Below are positions 1 through 8,567 of a DNA stretch of 64,000 nt, piece by piece. How positions within the stretch are numbered: position 1 is the stretch's first letter; each line of letters starts with the position of its first letter. The notes under the pieces are model-generated. The model searched no databases, had not been told where the DNA came from, and saw only the letters and a program-made list of their open reading frames with translations. The DNA is from Campylobacteraceae bacterium (lineage in GTDB: Bacteria; Campylobacterota; Campylobacteria; Campylobacterales; Sulfurospirillaceae). The translations under genes were made by a program, and so were the position numbers. Location: contig JALUBH010000007.1 of the NCBI GenBank assembly GCA_027050775.1, positions 54,535 to 118,534 of the forward strand. The letters are read 5' to 3'.

Positions 1-212
1 AGGTAGATGACCAAGAAGTTATGCAAATGATATATTTTGAAGCGATGCAACAAGGTCAAGATCCAAAACAGTATTTTGAATATTATGAAAAGCAAGGATT
101 GCTTCCTGCTATCAAAATGTCTATCGTTGAAGACAGACTCTTTACAAAACTCTTTACAAAAAAAGAGGTAAAAGAAAAAGAGGTAAAAGAAAAAGAGGTA
201 AAAGAAAAATAA
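1..212 (+). CDS. tig: Trigger factor, C-terminal end (partial)
   Basis: This frame is open from the window edge to TAA at 210-212, so only about the last 69 residues are present. The visible part has the trigger-factor C-terminal arm signature (a [20 protein letters not shown] stretch). Trigger factor is the ribosome-bound chaperone and prolyl isomerase that meets nascent chains. It overlaps the clpP start (TAATG), and tig-clpP is a widely conserved pair. The last residues are built from tandem DNA repeats giving LFTKLFTK and then three KEVKE-type units, a basic/acidic tail not usual for the family. The assignment is firm from family sequence plus neighbours; the N-terminal and PPIase domains lie outside the window. 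Confidence 0.9.
   Translation, partial: VDDQEVMQMIYFEAMQQGQDPKQYFEYYEKQGLLPAIKMSIVEDRLFTKLFTKKEVKEKEVKEKEVKEK
138..209 (+). repeat. Two adjacent in-frame tandem repeats in the tig 3' end
   Basis: A 12-bp unit (ctctttacaaaa) occurs twice at 138-149 and 150-161. A 15-bp unit (gaggtaaaagaaaaa) then occurs three times at 165-179, 180-194 and 195-209. Both unit lengths are multiples of three, so copy-number change would alter the protein tail without a frameshift. Confidence 0.9.
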
Positions 213-799
213 TGAGCTATGTTCCTATAGTAGTTGAAAAAACAGGAAGAGGCGAGAGAAGTTACGATATATACTCAAGACTGCTAAAAGATAGAATTAT
301 AATGTTAAGCGGAGAGATAAATGATGCAGTTGCATCTTCTATCGTCGCTCAACTTCTATTTTTAGAGGCAGAAGACCCGGAAAAAGACATATATTTGTAT
401 TTAAACTCTCCGGGTGGTGTAATTACAAGTGGTTTTAGTATTTATGACACAATGAACTACATAAGACCGGATATTTGCACTATATGTATAGGACAAGCCG
501 CATCAATGGGAGCATTTCTGCTAAGCTGTGGTACAAAAGGCAAAAGATATGCTCTGCCAAACTCTAGAATCATGATACACCAACCACTAGGTGGAGCTCA
601 AGGACAAGCGACAGATATAGAGATACAAGCTCGTGAAATTTTACGACTAAAAGAGGTCTTAAACAGTATATTAGCAAAAAATTGTAATCAAAAAATGCAA
701 AAAATTGTAGAAGATACGGAGAGAGACTTTTTTATGAGCGCAAAAGAGTCTGTCGAATATGGTTTGATAGACAAAGTTTTAGAAAAGAGTTTCAAATAA
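212..799 (+). CDS. clpP: ATP-dependent Clp protease proteolytic subunit
   Basis: ClpP forms the tetradecameric serine-protease barrel that degrades substrates unfolded by ClpX or ClpA in the cytoplasm. At 195 residues it has the usual length. The catalytic triad is visible as Ser98 (in QAASMGAF), His123 (in MIHQPLGG) and Asp172, matching the order and spacing of well-studied ClpP. The ATG at 212 overlaps the tig stop, which argues for translational coupling. It is followed after 18 bp by a GGDEF-like gene and then def. Confidence 0.97.
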   Translation: MSYVPIVVEKTGRGERSYDIYSRLLKDRIIMLSGEINDAVASSIVAQLLFLEAEDPEKDIYLYLNSPGGVITSGFSIYDTMNYIRPDICTICIGQAASMGAFLLSCGTKGKRYALPNSRIMIHQPLGGAQGQATDIEIQAREILRLKEVLNSILAKNCNQKMQKIVEDTERDFFMSAKESVEYGLIDKVLEKSFK

Positions 800-817
800 A
801 ATATAGGGGGAACTTGG

Positions 818-1867
818 ATGGTTCGTTTAGATAAAGATAAACTACAAGGGGATTTTATACCTCCTGTAAAAAAAGCACACAATATCGAAACAGCAAGTGT
901 TCAAAATGCAAATAGCGAATTGGAAAAATTCTCTCTCTTTGTATTAAGATCTATTATCGATGATAATGTTCCCCCAACTCCTGGTAATTTTCAGATATAT
1001 TTTGAAAAACTACTAGAAAACAAACCGATGGCATTCAAAAAAAGAATGAAAGAGTACCAAGACAATGACGATATAGATGCAGATGAATACAGAGCAAAAA
1101 TGGAGAGAGAGATAAAAGAAGGTTTTACGCAAATCAAAGGCATAGTAAAGGTTGTATCTACCATCTATAAAAACCTAAATATTATGAGACAGATTGTCAA
1201 AAAAAGGCTAGATGAGATAAAAATCAATGCTAGTCAGCTCTCTATAGACAGCACTCTTTCAAAACTTAATGATGATATAGAAAAACTAACGGCCTTAACA
1301 ACAAAACAGATGGAAACATTAAAAGAGCACTATGTCAAAACAATCGAAATTCTCAAAGATGTTGAAAATAAAGCGATATTTGATTCAAAATATGGAGTTT
1401 ATAACAAAAAACACCTTCTCGTCTCACTTCAAAAAGAGTTAGACACAATCAGGCAGTACAACCATAAAAGTTCAATCGTCATGATAAAAATAAAGCATGA
1501 AGTACTAGATAAAATAGTCACAGCCAAAGAGAGAGAGATACTGACAAGAAACATCGCCAAACTCTTGATGAAAACCTCAAGAAGAAGTGATGTGGTTGCT
1601 CACTATGGAGGAGGAATCTTTGCAATCTTAATGAAACATACTGATATAAACAGTGCGGAAAAAGCTTGTGAAAGAATTGGTGAACTTATATATGGCACTA
1701 GCTTTTTTATCGATGAGACAGAGATAGAGATAGATATAGAACTAGGAATTATGCCTATAGACCCCCATTATGATATAGAAGAGTCAATCATAGCTGCTCT
1801 AGATGTACTCCCGCAAACAGGGAAAAATACGCAGATGTATCTTGTTGGACAATTTAACGGAAAATAG
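818..1867 (+). CDS. Degenerate GGDEF-domain protein
   Basis: The 349-residue protein has a charged, mostly helical N-terminal region of about 190 residues and a C-terminal GGDEF-fold domain beginning around FDSKYGVYNKKHL. The signature that should read GG[D/E]EF is GGGIF (in AHYGGGIFAIL), so the residues needed for metal and GTP catalysis are missing. Diguanylate cyclase activity is therefore unlikely; a scaffold or ligand-binding role is an inference. The ATG at 818 follows an agggggaa ribosome site. It lies between clpP and def in the same direction, so it is probably co-transcribed. Confidence 0.85.
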   Translation: MVRLDKDKLQGDFIPPVKKAHNIETASVQNANSELEKFSLFVLRSIIDDNVPPTPGNFQIYFEKLLENKPMAFKKRMKEYQDNDDIDADEYRAKMEREIKEGFTQIKGIVKVVSTIYKNLNIMRQIVKKRLDEIKINASQLSIDSTLSKLNDDIEKLTALTTKQMETLKEHYVKTIEILKDVENKAIFDSKYGVYNKKHLLVSLQKELDTIRQYNHKSSIVMIKIKHEVLDKIVTAKEREILTRNIAKLLMKTSRRSDVVAHYGGGIFAILMKHTDINSAEKACERIGELIYGTSFFIDETEIEIDIELGIMPIDPHYDIEESIIAALDVLPQTGKNTQMYLVGQFNGK

Positions 1868-1877
1868 GAAAGTAACC

Positions 1878-2393
1878 ATGATAAGAGATATAGTCATATA
1901 CCCGGACAAGAGGCTCAGAAAAGTCTCTAAAGATATAACCGAATTTGATGAAAAGCTACACACACTTTTAAATGATATGTATGAAACCATGATAGCAAAA
2001 GAGGGAATTGGACTTGCGGCCATACAAATTGGGATTGAAAAAAATATTCTTCTCATAAATCTTGCAGACGAAGATGGCAAACAAGAAAAAGAAGATCTTC
2101 TTGAAGCCATAAATCCAAAAATTACACATCTTGAGGGAAACGAAACATACCAAGAAGGCTGTCTTAGTGTACCTGGATACTACGAAGATGTGCAAAGAGC
2201 CCAAAATATAACAGTTGAGTATTTTGATAGATACGGTACTAAAATAGTGAGAAATTTAGAAGGCTTACTTGCAATAGCCATGCAACATGAGATAGACCAT
2301 TTAAAAGGCCATCTTTTTATCGAGAAACTCTCCTATCTTAAACGCAAAAAATTTGAAAAAGAGTGGAAAAAGAGACTCAAAGCAGGCAAATAG
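1878..2393 (+). CDS. def: Peptide deformylase
   Basis: This metalloenzyme removes the formyl group from the initiator methionine of new proteins. Starting at ATG 1878 (after aggaaag) gives 171 residues, the family length; the frame is open further upstream but overlaps the previous gene. The three motifs are all present: GIGLAAIQ (residues 43-50), EGCLS with metal-ligand Cys95, and HEIDH with His137, Glu138 and His141. It sits between the GGDEF-like gene and comM in one rightward run. Confidence 0.97.
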   Translation: MIRDIVIYPDKRLRKVSKDITEFDEKLHTLLNDMYETMIAKEGIGLAAIQIGIEKNILLINLADEDGKQEKEDLLEAINPKITHLEGNETYQEGCLSVPGYYEDVQRAQNITVEYFDRYGTKIVRNLEGLLAIAMQHEIDHLKGHLFIEKLSYLKRKKFEKEWKKRLKAGK

Positions 2394-2395
2394 TA

Positions 2396-3922
2396 GTGCC
2401 TGAAAGTAAAGTCAAAAAAGCATTTTGTGCCACACTTGATTTTAATATTGCTAAAAAAATCTTCGTAGAATCAACTTTTATAAGGGCTCTGCCAGGGTTC
2501 TCGATAGTAGGAATGGCAAATCAAAGCATACAAGAATCAAGAGATCGGATAAAATCAGCTCTTTTAGGCATAGGTTTTAAATTTCCCTCACAAAAGATCA
2601 CTATAAATCTATCACCAAGTGATATAAAAAAAGAGGGCGGTCACTTTGACCTTGTCATTGCCCTTTTGATTGCATTTCAAAAAACAAGCTCTACATGTAG
2701 AGATTTCTATATTTTTGGTGAACTAGGGCTTGACGGCAAAGTCAAAAGCACATCAGCTATATTTCCTATACTTCTCTCTTTGGCTAGAAAGTATAAAAAC
2801 ATAAGTGTTTTATTACCAAATGATATGTTAGAAAAAGCTTCTCAAATAAAAGGTATTAAAATTTATGGTGTTGCAACACTCTTTGAAGCCATGGAGTTTT
2901 TCCAAGAAAAAAGATATGAGTTACCATATAAACAGATAGAGACAAAAGAGTTTTTTGATAAAAAAATTGAAATAAACAAAAAAGAGTATTTTTATGATGT
3001 GGATTTTTCACTCGATTTTAAAGATGTCAAAGGTCATAAGTTTTTAAAAAGAGCCCTATGTATAAGTGCGGCCGGCATGCACAATCTCCTGCTTGAGGGG
3101 AGTCCCGGATGTGGCAAGAGTATGAGTATCAAAAGACTAAGATACATACTCCCTCCCGTAAGCATAGAGGAAGTTCTAGAGTCTCAAGCATACAAATCTA
3201 TCAACCAAGAAGATGAAAACCTGAGCGCTAAAAGAGCTTTTCGCGCACCACATCACAGCTCAAGCAGACCTAGTATCTTTGGCGGTGGGAGCTCAAGAGC
3301 GATGGCAGGAGAAGCAGCCTTGGCGCACAATGGCATACTTTTTTTTGATGAACTTCCTCATTTCTCAAAGCAGATTTTAGAGAGCTTAAGAGAGCCTTTG
3401 GAAAATCACAAGGTATTGATTTCAAGAGTAAACACTAAGATAGAATATGACACAAAATTTCTATTTGCTGCGGCACAAAACCCTTGCCCTTGTGGAAATC
3501 TATTTAGCAAAGTAAGAGAATGCAGATGTTCTGATTTGGAGATAGCTAGATATAAATCGAGGATTTCTGACCCTATATTGGATAGAATAGATTTATATAT
3601 TTTAGTTGATGAAGACTTTTCCAAAGAAAACACAGCAAGCTCTAAAGAGATGTTTGAGGATATCCTAAAAGCTTTTATTTTTCAAAAAAGTAGAGGGCAA
3701 GATGAGCTAAATGCAAATTTAAGTGAAAAAGATATAAATAAGTTTTGCATACTCCAAGAAGATGCAAAATATATGCTCGATAAGGCTATAAGTAGATATG
3801 GATTAAACCAAAGAAGCGTAAGCAAGATACTCAAAATTTCAAGAACGATAGCAGATATAGACCAAAGTGAAACTATACAAAAAGAGCATCTGCTAGAAGC
3901 TTTAAACTATAGGAAGAGATGA
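2396..3922 (+). CDS. comM: YifB/ComM-family AAA+ ATPase (Mg-chelatase-like)
   Basis: ComM-type helicases promote branch migration when transformed single-stranded DNA is integrated. About 508 residues is the usual size. The N-terminal ChlI domain is recognisable (LPGFSIVGMANQSIQESRDR), followed by Walker A GSPGCGKS near residues 235-242 and a Walker B-like ILFFDELPHF. The C-terminal helical domain contains a Cys-rich stretch (NPCPCGN...CRCS) typical of the family. A GTG at 2396, three bases past the def stop, is the preferred start; an upstream GTG at 2363 would overlap def. The stop overlaps the next start (ATGA). Confidence 0.93.
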   Translation: MPESKVKKAFCATLDFNIAKKIFVESTFIRALPGFSIVGMANQSIQESRDRIKSALLGIGFKFPSQKITINLSPSDIKKEGGHFDLVIALLIAFQKTSSTCRDFYIFGELGLDGKVKSTSAIFPILLSLARKYKNISVLLPNDMLEKASQIKGIKIYGVATLFEAMEFFQEKRYELPYKQIETKEFFDKKIEINKKEYFYDVDFSLDFKDVKGHKFLKRALCISAAGMHNLLLEGSPGCGKSMSIKRLRYILPPVSIEEVLESQAYKSINQEDENLSAKRAFRAPHHSSSRPSIFGGGSSRAMAGEAALAHNGILFFDELPHFSKQILESLREPLENHKVLISRVNTKIEYDTKFLFAAAQNPCPCGNLFSKVRECRCSDLEIARYKSRISDPILDRIDLYILVDEDFSKENTASSKEMFEDILKAFIFQKSRGQDELNANLSEKDINKFCILQEDAKYMLDKAISRYGLNQRSVSKILKISRTIADIDQSETIQKEHLLEALNYRKR

Positions 3923-5310
3923 TGCAAAAGATATTTGATGAAGTTTTAACATTGGATAAGAGGTGCTATGAAGAGTTTGCATTAAGTGAAGATATACTCA
4001 TGGAACATGCTTCCATGAAAATTTGCGAGGCTATAAGAGAAAAAGTTGAGCCAAAAAATAAAATCTTCTTTTTGTGCGGTCCGGGAAATAATGGCGGAGA
4101 TGGCATAGCAAGTGCAAGAATCTTACACGATGAATATGATGTTTGTATCTATTTACCTTATGGTGCTAAATCTAAAATGGCAAGACTGCAGTTAAAAAGA
4201 TATGAGCTACTAGGTGGAAGAGTTGTCGATGGCACACAAGAGGCAAGCGCCTATATAGATGCCCTATTTGGCTCAGGTCTCAGAAAAAAACTAGATAAAA
4301 AATCTTGTGAAATTATAAATTGGATAAATAGCAAAAAAGCACATAAAATCTCTTGCGACATACCTAGCGGAATAGGAGTCGGTTTTATATCAGATGAAGT
4401 ATTTATTGCTGATATTAGCATAAGTATGGGTGCTTTAAAGCTTCCTTTATTTGAGGATTTTGCAAAAAATTATGTAGGTGATATCAAAGTAGCGGATTTA
4501 GGAGTGGCTAGGGAAGTTTATGAAAATGATAGTGATGTTTTCTTGTTGGAAACACAAGATATGAAACTCCCTCTTAGAGAAAATAAAAATAGCAACAAAG
4601 GCTCTTTTGGACACACCTGTCTAGTTCAAGGTGAAAGAAAAGGTGCAGCTATACTAGCGGCAACCGCTGCACTAAACTTCGGTTCTGGTTTGATAACAGT
4701 TATGACTAACGGCACTAACGATACAATACCTCCTTATCTTATGAGTTCAAGCAATATTCCAGAAAATACCACTTCGCTTGTAATTGGAATGGGACTTGGA
4801 AACAGGGAATTTGAATTAGATATTCTGCTTAAAAGTGATTTTCCAATCGTCATAGATGCAGATATGTTTTACAAAAGAAGCATAACTCAACTATTAGAAA
4901 TTAAAAAAAACATAATACTAACACCACATCCAAAAGAGTTTGCCTCACTACTTGAAATTTGTGACATAGCAAAAACCGATGCCAAAGAGATTCAAAAAGA
5001 TAGATTTAATTATGTCAAAAAATTTGCACACAGATTTCCAAATGTAACGCTCATACTAAAAGGCGCAAATACTATAATCACAACAAATAAGCAAATCTAC
5101 ATAAACACTCTTGGAACAAATACCCTCTCAAAAGGAGGAAGTGGTGATGTACTTAGTGGATTGCTTGGTTCTCTTTTAGCGCAAGGGTATAGCGTAAAAG
5201 ATGCAGCTATCACAGCTGTTTTAGCCCACTCGATTGCTACAAAAAAACTTAAAATAAATAACTATGCACTAAATCCTCTAGATATCTGTAAGGAGATAAA
5301 ATGTCTGTAA
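3919..5310 (+). CDS. nnrD: Bifunctional NAD(P)HX epimerase / ADP-dependent NAD(P)HX dehydratase
   Basis: The protein repairs hydrated NAD(P)H. Its N-terminal YjeF_N half carries GPGNNGGDGIASAR and CDIPSG motifs of the epimerase. Its C-terminal ribokinase-like half carries TPHPKEFA and GGSGDVLSGLLGSLLAQG, the ADP-dependent dehydratase signature. At 463 residues it is slightly shorter than the roughly 500-residue fused enzyme of other bacteria, with both domains intact. The ATG overlaps the comM stop; a second ATG follows directly at 3922. The stop overlaps the purN start. Confidence 0.94.
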   Translation: MMQKIFDEVLTLDKRCYEEFALSEDILMEHASMKICEAIREKVEPKNKIFFLCGPGNNGGDGIASARILHDEYDVCIYLPYGAKSKMARLQLKRYELLGGRVVDGTQEASAYIDALFGSGLRKKLDKKSCEIINWINSKKAHKISCDIPSGIGVGFISDEVFIADISISMGALKLPLFEDFAKNYVGDIKVADLGVAREVYENDSDVFLLETQDMKLPLRENKNSNKGSFGHTCLVQGERKGAAILAATAALNFGSGLITVMTNGTNDTIPPYLMSSSNIPENTTSLVIGMGLGNREFELDILLKSDFPIVIDADMFYKRSITQLLEIKKNIILTPHPKEFASLLEICDIAKTDAKEIQKDRFNYVKKFAHRFPNVTLILKGANTIITTNKQIYINTLGTNTLSKGGSGDVLSGLLGSLLAQGYSVKDAAITAVLAHSIATKKLKINNYALNPLDICKEIKCL

Positions 5311-5876
5311 AAAAAATAGCTATACTCTTCAGCGGTAGTGGAACAAATTTGGAAAATTTACTCGAAAAACTACATCTAAAAGAGTTTGGCAAAATAAAGA
5401 TAGAAGTAAGCGCCACTATATGCAACAACCCAAATGCAAAAGGCATACAAAGATCACAAAAATACGGCATAGAGCCCACCATAATCGATCATAAAGAGTA
5501 CAAAACAAGAGAAGAATTTGATGCAAAACTGCTCGATGAAATTAGAAAAAGTGGAGCCGAACTGACAGTTTTGGCAGGTTTTATGAGGTTTCTTACGCCT
5601 GTTTTTACAAAAAATATTAAAGCTATCAACCTTCACCCATCACTTTTACCACTTTTTAAAGGTGGACATGCGATAGAGGATAGCTTTAAATCAAATATGA
5701 AAGTAGGCGGTATAACAGTTCACTATGTCAATGAAGAGCTTGATGGAGGCACAATAATCGCTCAAAAATGTTTTGAAAAAACAGATAATATGAGCATGAA
5801 AAAATATGAAAAAAATATACATAAACTAGAGTATGAGCTACTCCCCGAAGTAGTTATCAGTCTATTGACCAAATAA
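5301..5876 (+). CDS. purN: Phosphoribosylglycinamide formyltransferase
   Basis: PurN transfers the formyl group of 10-formyltetrahydrofolate to GAR, the third step of purine synthesis. The 191-residue length fits. The N-terminal FSGSGTNLENLL loop binds the phosphate, and the catalytic NLHPSLLPLFKG segment supplies the Asn and His. A later Asp lies in the GGITVHYVNEELDGG region. It overlaps the 3' end of nnrD by 10 bp and ends the rightward gene run before the tRNA cluster. Confidence 0.96.
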   Translation: MSVKKIAILFSGSGTNLENLLEKLHLKEFGKIKIEVSATICNNPNAKGIQRSQKYGIEPTIIDHKEYKTREEFDAKLLDEIRKSGAELTVLAGFMRFLTPVFTKNIKAINLHPSLLPLFKGGHAIEDSFKSNMKVGGITVHYVNEELDGGTIIAQKCFEKTDNMSMKKYEKNIHKLEYELLPEVVISLLTK

Positions 5877-5900
5877 ATAATCCTAAAAGCCAACATTTCC

Positions 5901-5929
5901 TTGACAAATAAGCAAAATTTGTGTAGAAT
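5901..5929 (+). promoter_or_regulatory. Sigma-70 promoter for the first tRNA cluster
   Basis: A perfect -35 TTGACA (5901-5906) is separated by 17 bp from a -10 TAGAAT (5924-5929). Transcription would begin around 5936, about 37 bp before tRNA-Pro. There is no other gene between this site and the tRNA genes. Confidence 0.8.
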
Positions 5930-5972
5930 TTCACCCTTAAAATACCAGTTTAGTTATGATATTTTATTGTGT

Positions 5973-6050
5973 CGGGGCGTAGCGCAGTCTGGTTAGCGCA
6001 TCTGGTTTGGGACCAGAGGGCCGAAGGTTCGAATCCTTTCGCCCCGACCA
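5973..6050 (+). tRNA. tRNA-Pro (TGG)
   Basis: The acceptor stem CGGGGCG pairs with CGCCCCG, then comes A and an encoded CCA. The anticodon loop TTTGGGA reads TGG. The T-arm GGTTCGAATCC is intact. It is the first gene of a five-tRNA cluster. Confidence 0.95.
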
Positions 6051-6067
6051 TTTATATTTTGAAATCT

Positions 6068-6145
6068 GGTGAGTGTAGCTCAGTTGGTTAGAGCATCGGG
6101 TTGTGGTTCCGAGGGTCGTGGGTTCGATTCCCATCATTCACCCCA
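6068..6145 (+). tRNA. tRNA-His (GTG)
   Basis: The anticodon loop TTGTGGT reads GTG. The acceptor GTGAGTG pairs with CATTCAC, and an additional encoded G at 6068 faces C73, the histidine identity pair. CCA is encoded at 6143-6145. Confidence 0.95.
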
Positions 6146-6162
6146 TTGTTTAACCGAGTTTT

Positions 6163-6239
6163 GCGCTCGTAGCTCAATTGGATAGAGCAACGGACTTCGG
6201 ATCCGTAGGTTGTAGGTTCGACTCCTGTCGGGCGCACCA
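6163..6239 (+). tRNA. tRNA-Arg (TCG)
   Basis: The anticodon stem ACGGA/TCCGT encloses the loop CTTCGGA, reading TCG. The acceptor GCGCTCG pairs with CGGGCGC with one G-T pair, followed by A and encoded CCA. Confidence 0.94.
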
Positions 6240-6258
6240 CCTAAAACCGAAACTAGAT

Positions 6259-6335
<77 letters not shown>

Positions 6336-6349
6336 CTTAACTGTCTCAA

Positions 6350-6406
6350 ATCTAATGAACAAAGTTCATCAGATTTTCAGTCACTAAAGCTTCGACTTAA
6401 AGTCGA
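6350..6406 (+). terminator. Hairpin module between tRNA-Arg and tRNA-Leu
   Basis: A hairpin with arms at 6350-6360 and 6364-6374 (10 of 11 pairs, loop AAA) is followed by TTTT. Next comes the 18-mer TCACTAAAGCTTCGACTT (6381-6398), which opens a second small hairpin TCGACTTaaAGTCGA. The same 18-mer recurs at 51148-51165 in the same relative place after another tRNA. Confidence 0.55.
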
Positions 6407-6428
6407 GATTTTATCTTATTATTGTTGT

Positions 6429-6513
6429 GCGGATGTGGTGAAATTGGTAGACACGCCAGACTTAGGATCTGGTGCTTCACGGCGTGGAAGTTCGAGTCTT
6501 CTCATCCGCACCA
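6429..6513 (+). tRNA. tRNA-Leu (TAG)
   Basis: A class II tRNA with a long variable arm. The anticodon stem CCAGA/TCTGG encloses CTTAGGA, reading TAG. The acceptor GCGGATG pairs with CATCCGC, then A and encoded CCA at 6511-6513. Confidence 0.94.
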
Positions 6514-6563
6514 CTCTTTCTTAAGTCAAAAAACAAATTATTATCTATAAAAAGAGGATTATT

Positions 6564-7262
6564 ATGAAAATTATTTTGGGAATTCTTGTGTTAATGAGTG
6601 TAAATATTTATGCAAATATAAATACTACAAAAAAAGCTATGGCCGAGTATCAAAGGGGCAATATAAATAAAGCAATTAAGCTACTATCTAAATCTTGTGA
6701 TGGTGGCGAATTGAATGCCTGTGTAAATTTAGGTTATATATATGTATTCAGCCTATCTGTAAAACAAAATTTTGTCAAGGGCTACTCCTTGCTTAAAAAG
6801 GCTTGTGATGCCAACAACAGCAAGGGTTGCATACTTCTAGGAAATTCAATCATACAAGAAGAGAGCAATCTCTGGTATAACTTTCAAAAAAATAAAACTC
6901 CCACACCAAAAGATATAAAAGAGCACAGAAAGAGGCGTGATGTGGGTGTGAACTATTTCAAAAAGGCTTGTAAAATCGGCTCGTCTGCCGGATGTGATAA
7001 TTTAGGTGAAGCTTATTGGAATTATGTTCAAAAAAATGGCGGAATTAAGAAATTTCCAAAATTAGCTAATAAAGCTTTTGATGCACTCGGGAAAGCATGC
7101 GAAATGAAAAACTTAAGAAGCTGTATGCAACTTGGATACATATATGAAAATATGGACAAAAAGCACATCTCTTTAGCTAATAAACTTTACAAAAAAGCTT
7201 GTAATATAGGTTATGCTCCAGCGTGCAAGAAGTATGATAAACTACATGAATTGGGATATTAG
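6564..7262 (+). CDS. Secreted Sel1-repeat, Hcp-type cysteine-rich protein
   Basis: The 232-residue protein starts with a signal peptide (MKIILGILVLMSVNIYAN). About five Sel1-like repeats follow, several with two cysteines spaced C-x7-C (for example CDGGELNAC and CKIGSSAGC). This is the pattern of Helicobacter cysteine-rich proteins, in which each repeat is closed by a disulfide, so export to the periplasm or beyond is expected. The molecular role is unknown; beta-lactamase activity reported for some Hcp proteins should not be assumed. The start follows aaaagagg. Its stop overlaps the end of the opposing gene by 4 bp. Confidence 0.88.
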   Translation: MKIILGILVLMSVNIYANINTTKKAMAEYQRGNINKAIKLLSKSCDGGELNACVNLGYIYVFSLSVKQNFVKGYSLLKKACDANNSKGCILLGNSIIQEESNLWYNFQKNKTPTPKDIKEHRKRRDVGVNYFKKACKIGSSAGCDNLGEAYWNYVQKNGGIKKFPKLANKAFDALGKACEMKNLRSCMQLGYIYENMDKKHISLANKLYKKACNIGYAPACKKYDKLHELGY

Positions 7263-8533
7263 AGTATCCCTTTAGCCGCTCTTATACCTGAAGCCCAGGC
7301 AGCAGTTATGCCTCTGCTTGTTCCTGCAGCATCGCCTATGATATAATAACCTTTCTTTACTGCAAAATGATTATCTAAAAACTTTGGTTTGTTTGAGTAT
7401 GTTTTGATTTCAGGGTAGTACAGTATGGTTGATGGATGCAAAACCCCCGGAATGATAGTATCTAGCATTTTTAGCGATTTCCATATATCTCTTAGTATTT
7501 TCGATGGCATACTTAGAGACAAATCAGCCGCTACGGCACTTTTAAGAGTGGGCTTAAAATCATATAAATCACTATTAAATGTCTCTTCTTTACTTCTTGA
7601 ACCAAGTCTAAAGTCACCAACTCTTTGCATTATCACCGAACCTCCGCTTAGTTGCATAACCATCTGACCTAAAATTTTTCCAAACTGTTGACCACTCACA
7701 ACAGGCTCTGTCAGCCGTATAGTTTTCAAGAGTGCAAAGTTTACCAAACCGTTTGGCTCATTTTCCTTTGAAAGGGAGTGTCCGTTTACGGAGTAATACC
7801 CCTTATATTTCTCCCTTACGACATGTGCACATCCGGAATTTGTGCAAAAAGTTCTAACCTTATTTGGAAAGAGGATTTTTGGATCATAATAGTCTTTCAC
7901 TATCGGATAGTGTTCCTCTTTAGTCTCCACTCTGATACCAATGTCGACTATATTGTCATTATACGCAACGCCCAATATATCCATCTGTTTTTGAAGCCAG
8001 TCATAATCGGCTCTGCCCACGGCTAAAATCAAATTCTTAAATGATACGGTAGATCCATCAGACAAGATTATCTCTTTTTTCTCCTTTTGGATACTTTTTA
8101 CTTCTGTTTGCAAAGCGATCTCTACATGTAGAGCTACCAATTTTTGGATTAGTGAAGATATGAGTTGTGAAGATTTATCTGTACCGACATGTGCTTGATC
8201 TATAGAGAGAATCTCTACACCAATCTTACTGGCTCTTTTTGTATATTTTTCTATATTAAATCTCTTTTGTATCTTCGGGTTTAGGTGCATTCCCACCTCT
8301 TTAAGCAACTTTTGGGCTTCTTCTTTATTCCAATGCTCAAGAGGAAAACCAACAGGAAAAGTATAGTTTTGCTTGCAGTCATTGCGAAGTCCTCCTGAAC
8401 TGATCTTTTTCTTTTCAAGCAATAAAATTGAACTCTTAGAATTTTGAGCTATCTTAAAAGCAGCTCCAAGCCCGGCAGGACCGGATCCAACAATAATAAC
8501 ATCATAATACGGTTTTATAGTTTTATTTTTCAT
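7259..8533 (-). CDS. FAD-dependent dehydrogenase (COG2509-like)
   Basis: The chosen ATG at 8533 gives 424 residues beginning just before the dinucleotide-binding motif VIIVGSGPAGLGAAFKI. An upstream frame exists but adds an unrelated leader. The C-terminal YYIIGDAAGTSRGITAAWASGIRAA segment is the second FAD-contact motif of flavoprotein dehydrogenases. A central CTNSGCAH cysteine pair and a QRVGDFRLG segment match uncharacterised FAD-dependent dehydrogenases. The substrate is unknown. It is 34 bp downstream of the S24 repressor gene in the same direction. Confidence 0.8.
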   Translation of the reverse strand: MKNKTIKPYYDVIIVGSGPAGLGAAFKIAQNSKSSILLLEKKKISSGGLRNDCKQNYTFPVGFPLEHWNKEEAQKLLKEVGMHLNPKIQKRFNIEKYTKRASKIGVEILSIDQAHVGTDKSSQLISSLIQKLVALHVEIALQTEVKSIQKEKKEIILSDGSTVSFKNLILAVGRADYDWLQKQMDILGVAYNDNIVDIGIRVETKEEHYPIVKDYYDPKILFPNKVRTFCTNSGCAHVVREKYKGYYSVNGHSLSKENEPNGLVNFALLKTIRLTEPVVSGQQFGKILGQMVMQLSGGSVIMQRVGDFRLGSRSKEETFNSDLYDFKPTLKSAVAADLSLSMPSKILRDIWKSLKMLDTIIPGVLHPSTILYYPEIKTYSNKPKFLDNHFAVKKGYYIIGDAAGTSRGITAAWASGIRAAKGIL

Positions 8534-8567
8534 AAGGTAGAGTATAACACAAAATATATTAGACTTA

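Noticed and set aside
138..209. Short tandem repeats at the tig end as a CRISPR or phase-variable switch
   Set aside because: Units of 12 and 15 bp without spacers cannot be CRISPR, and multiples of three do not switch the frame.
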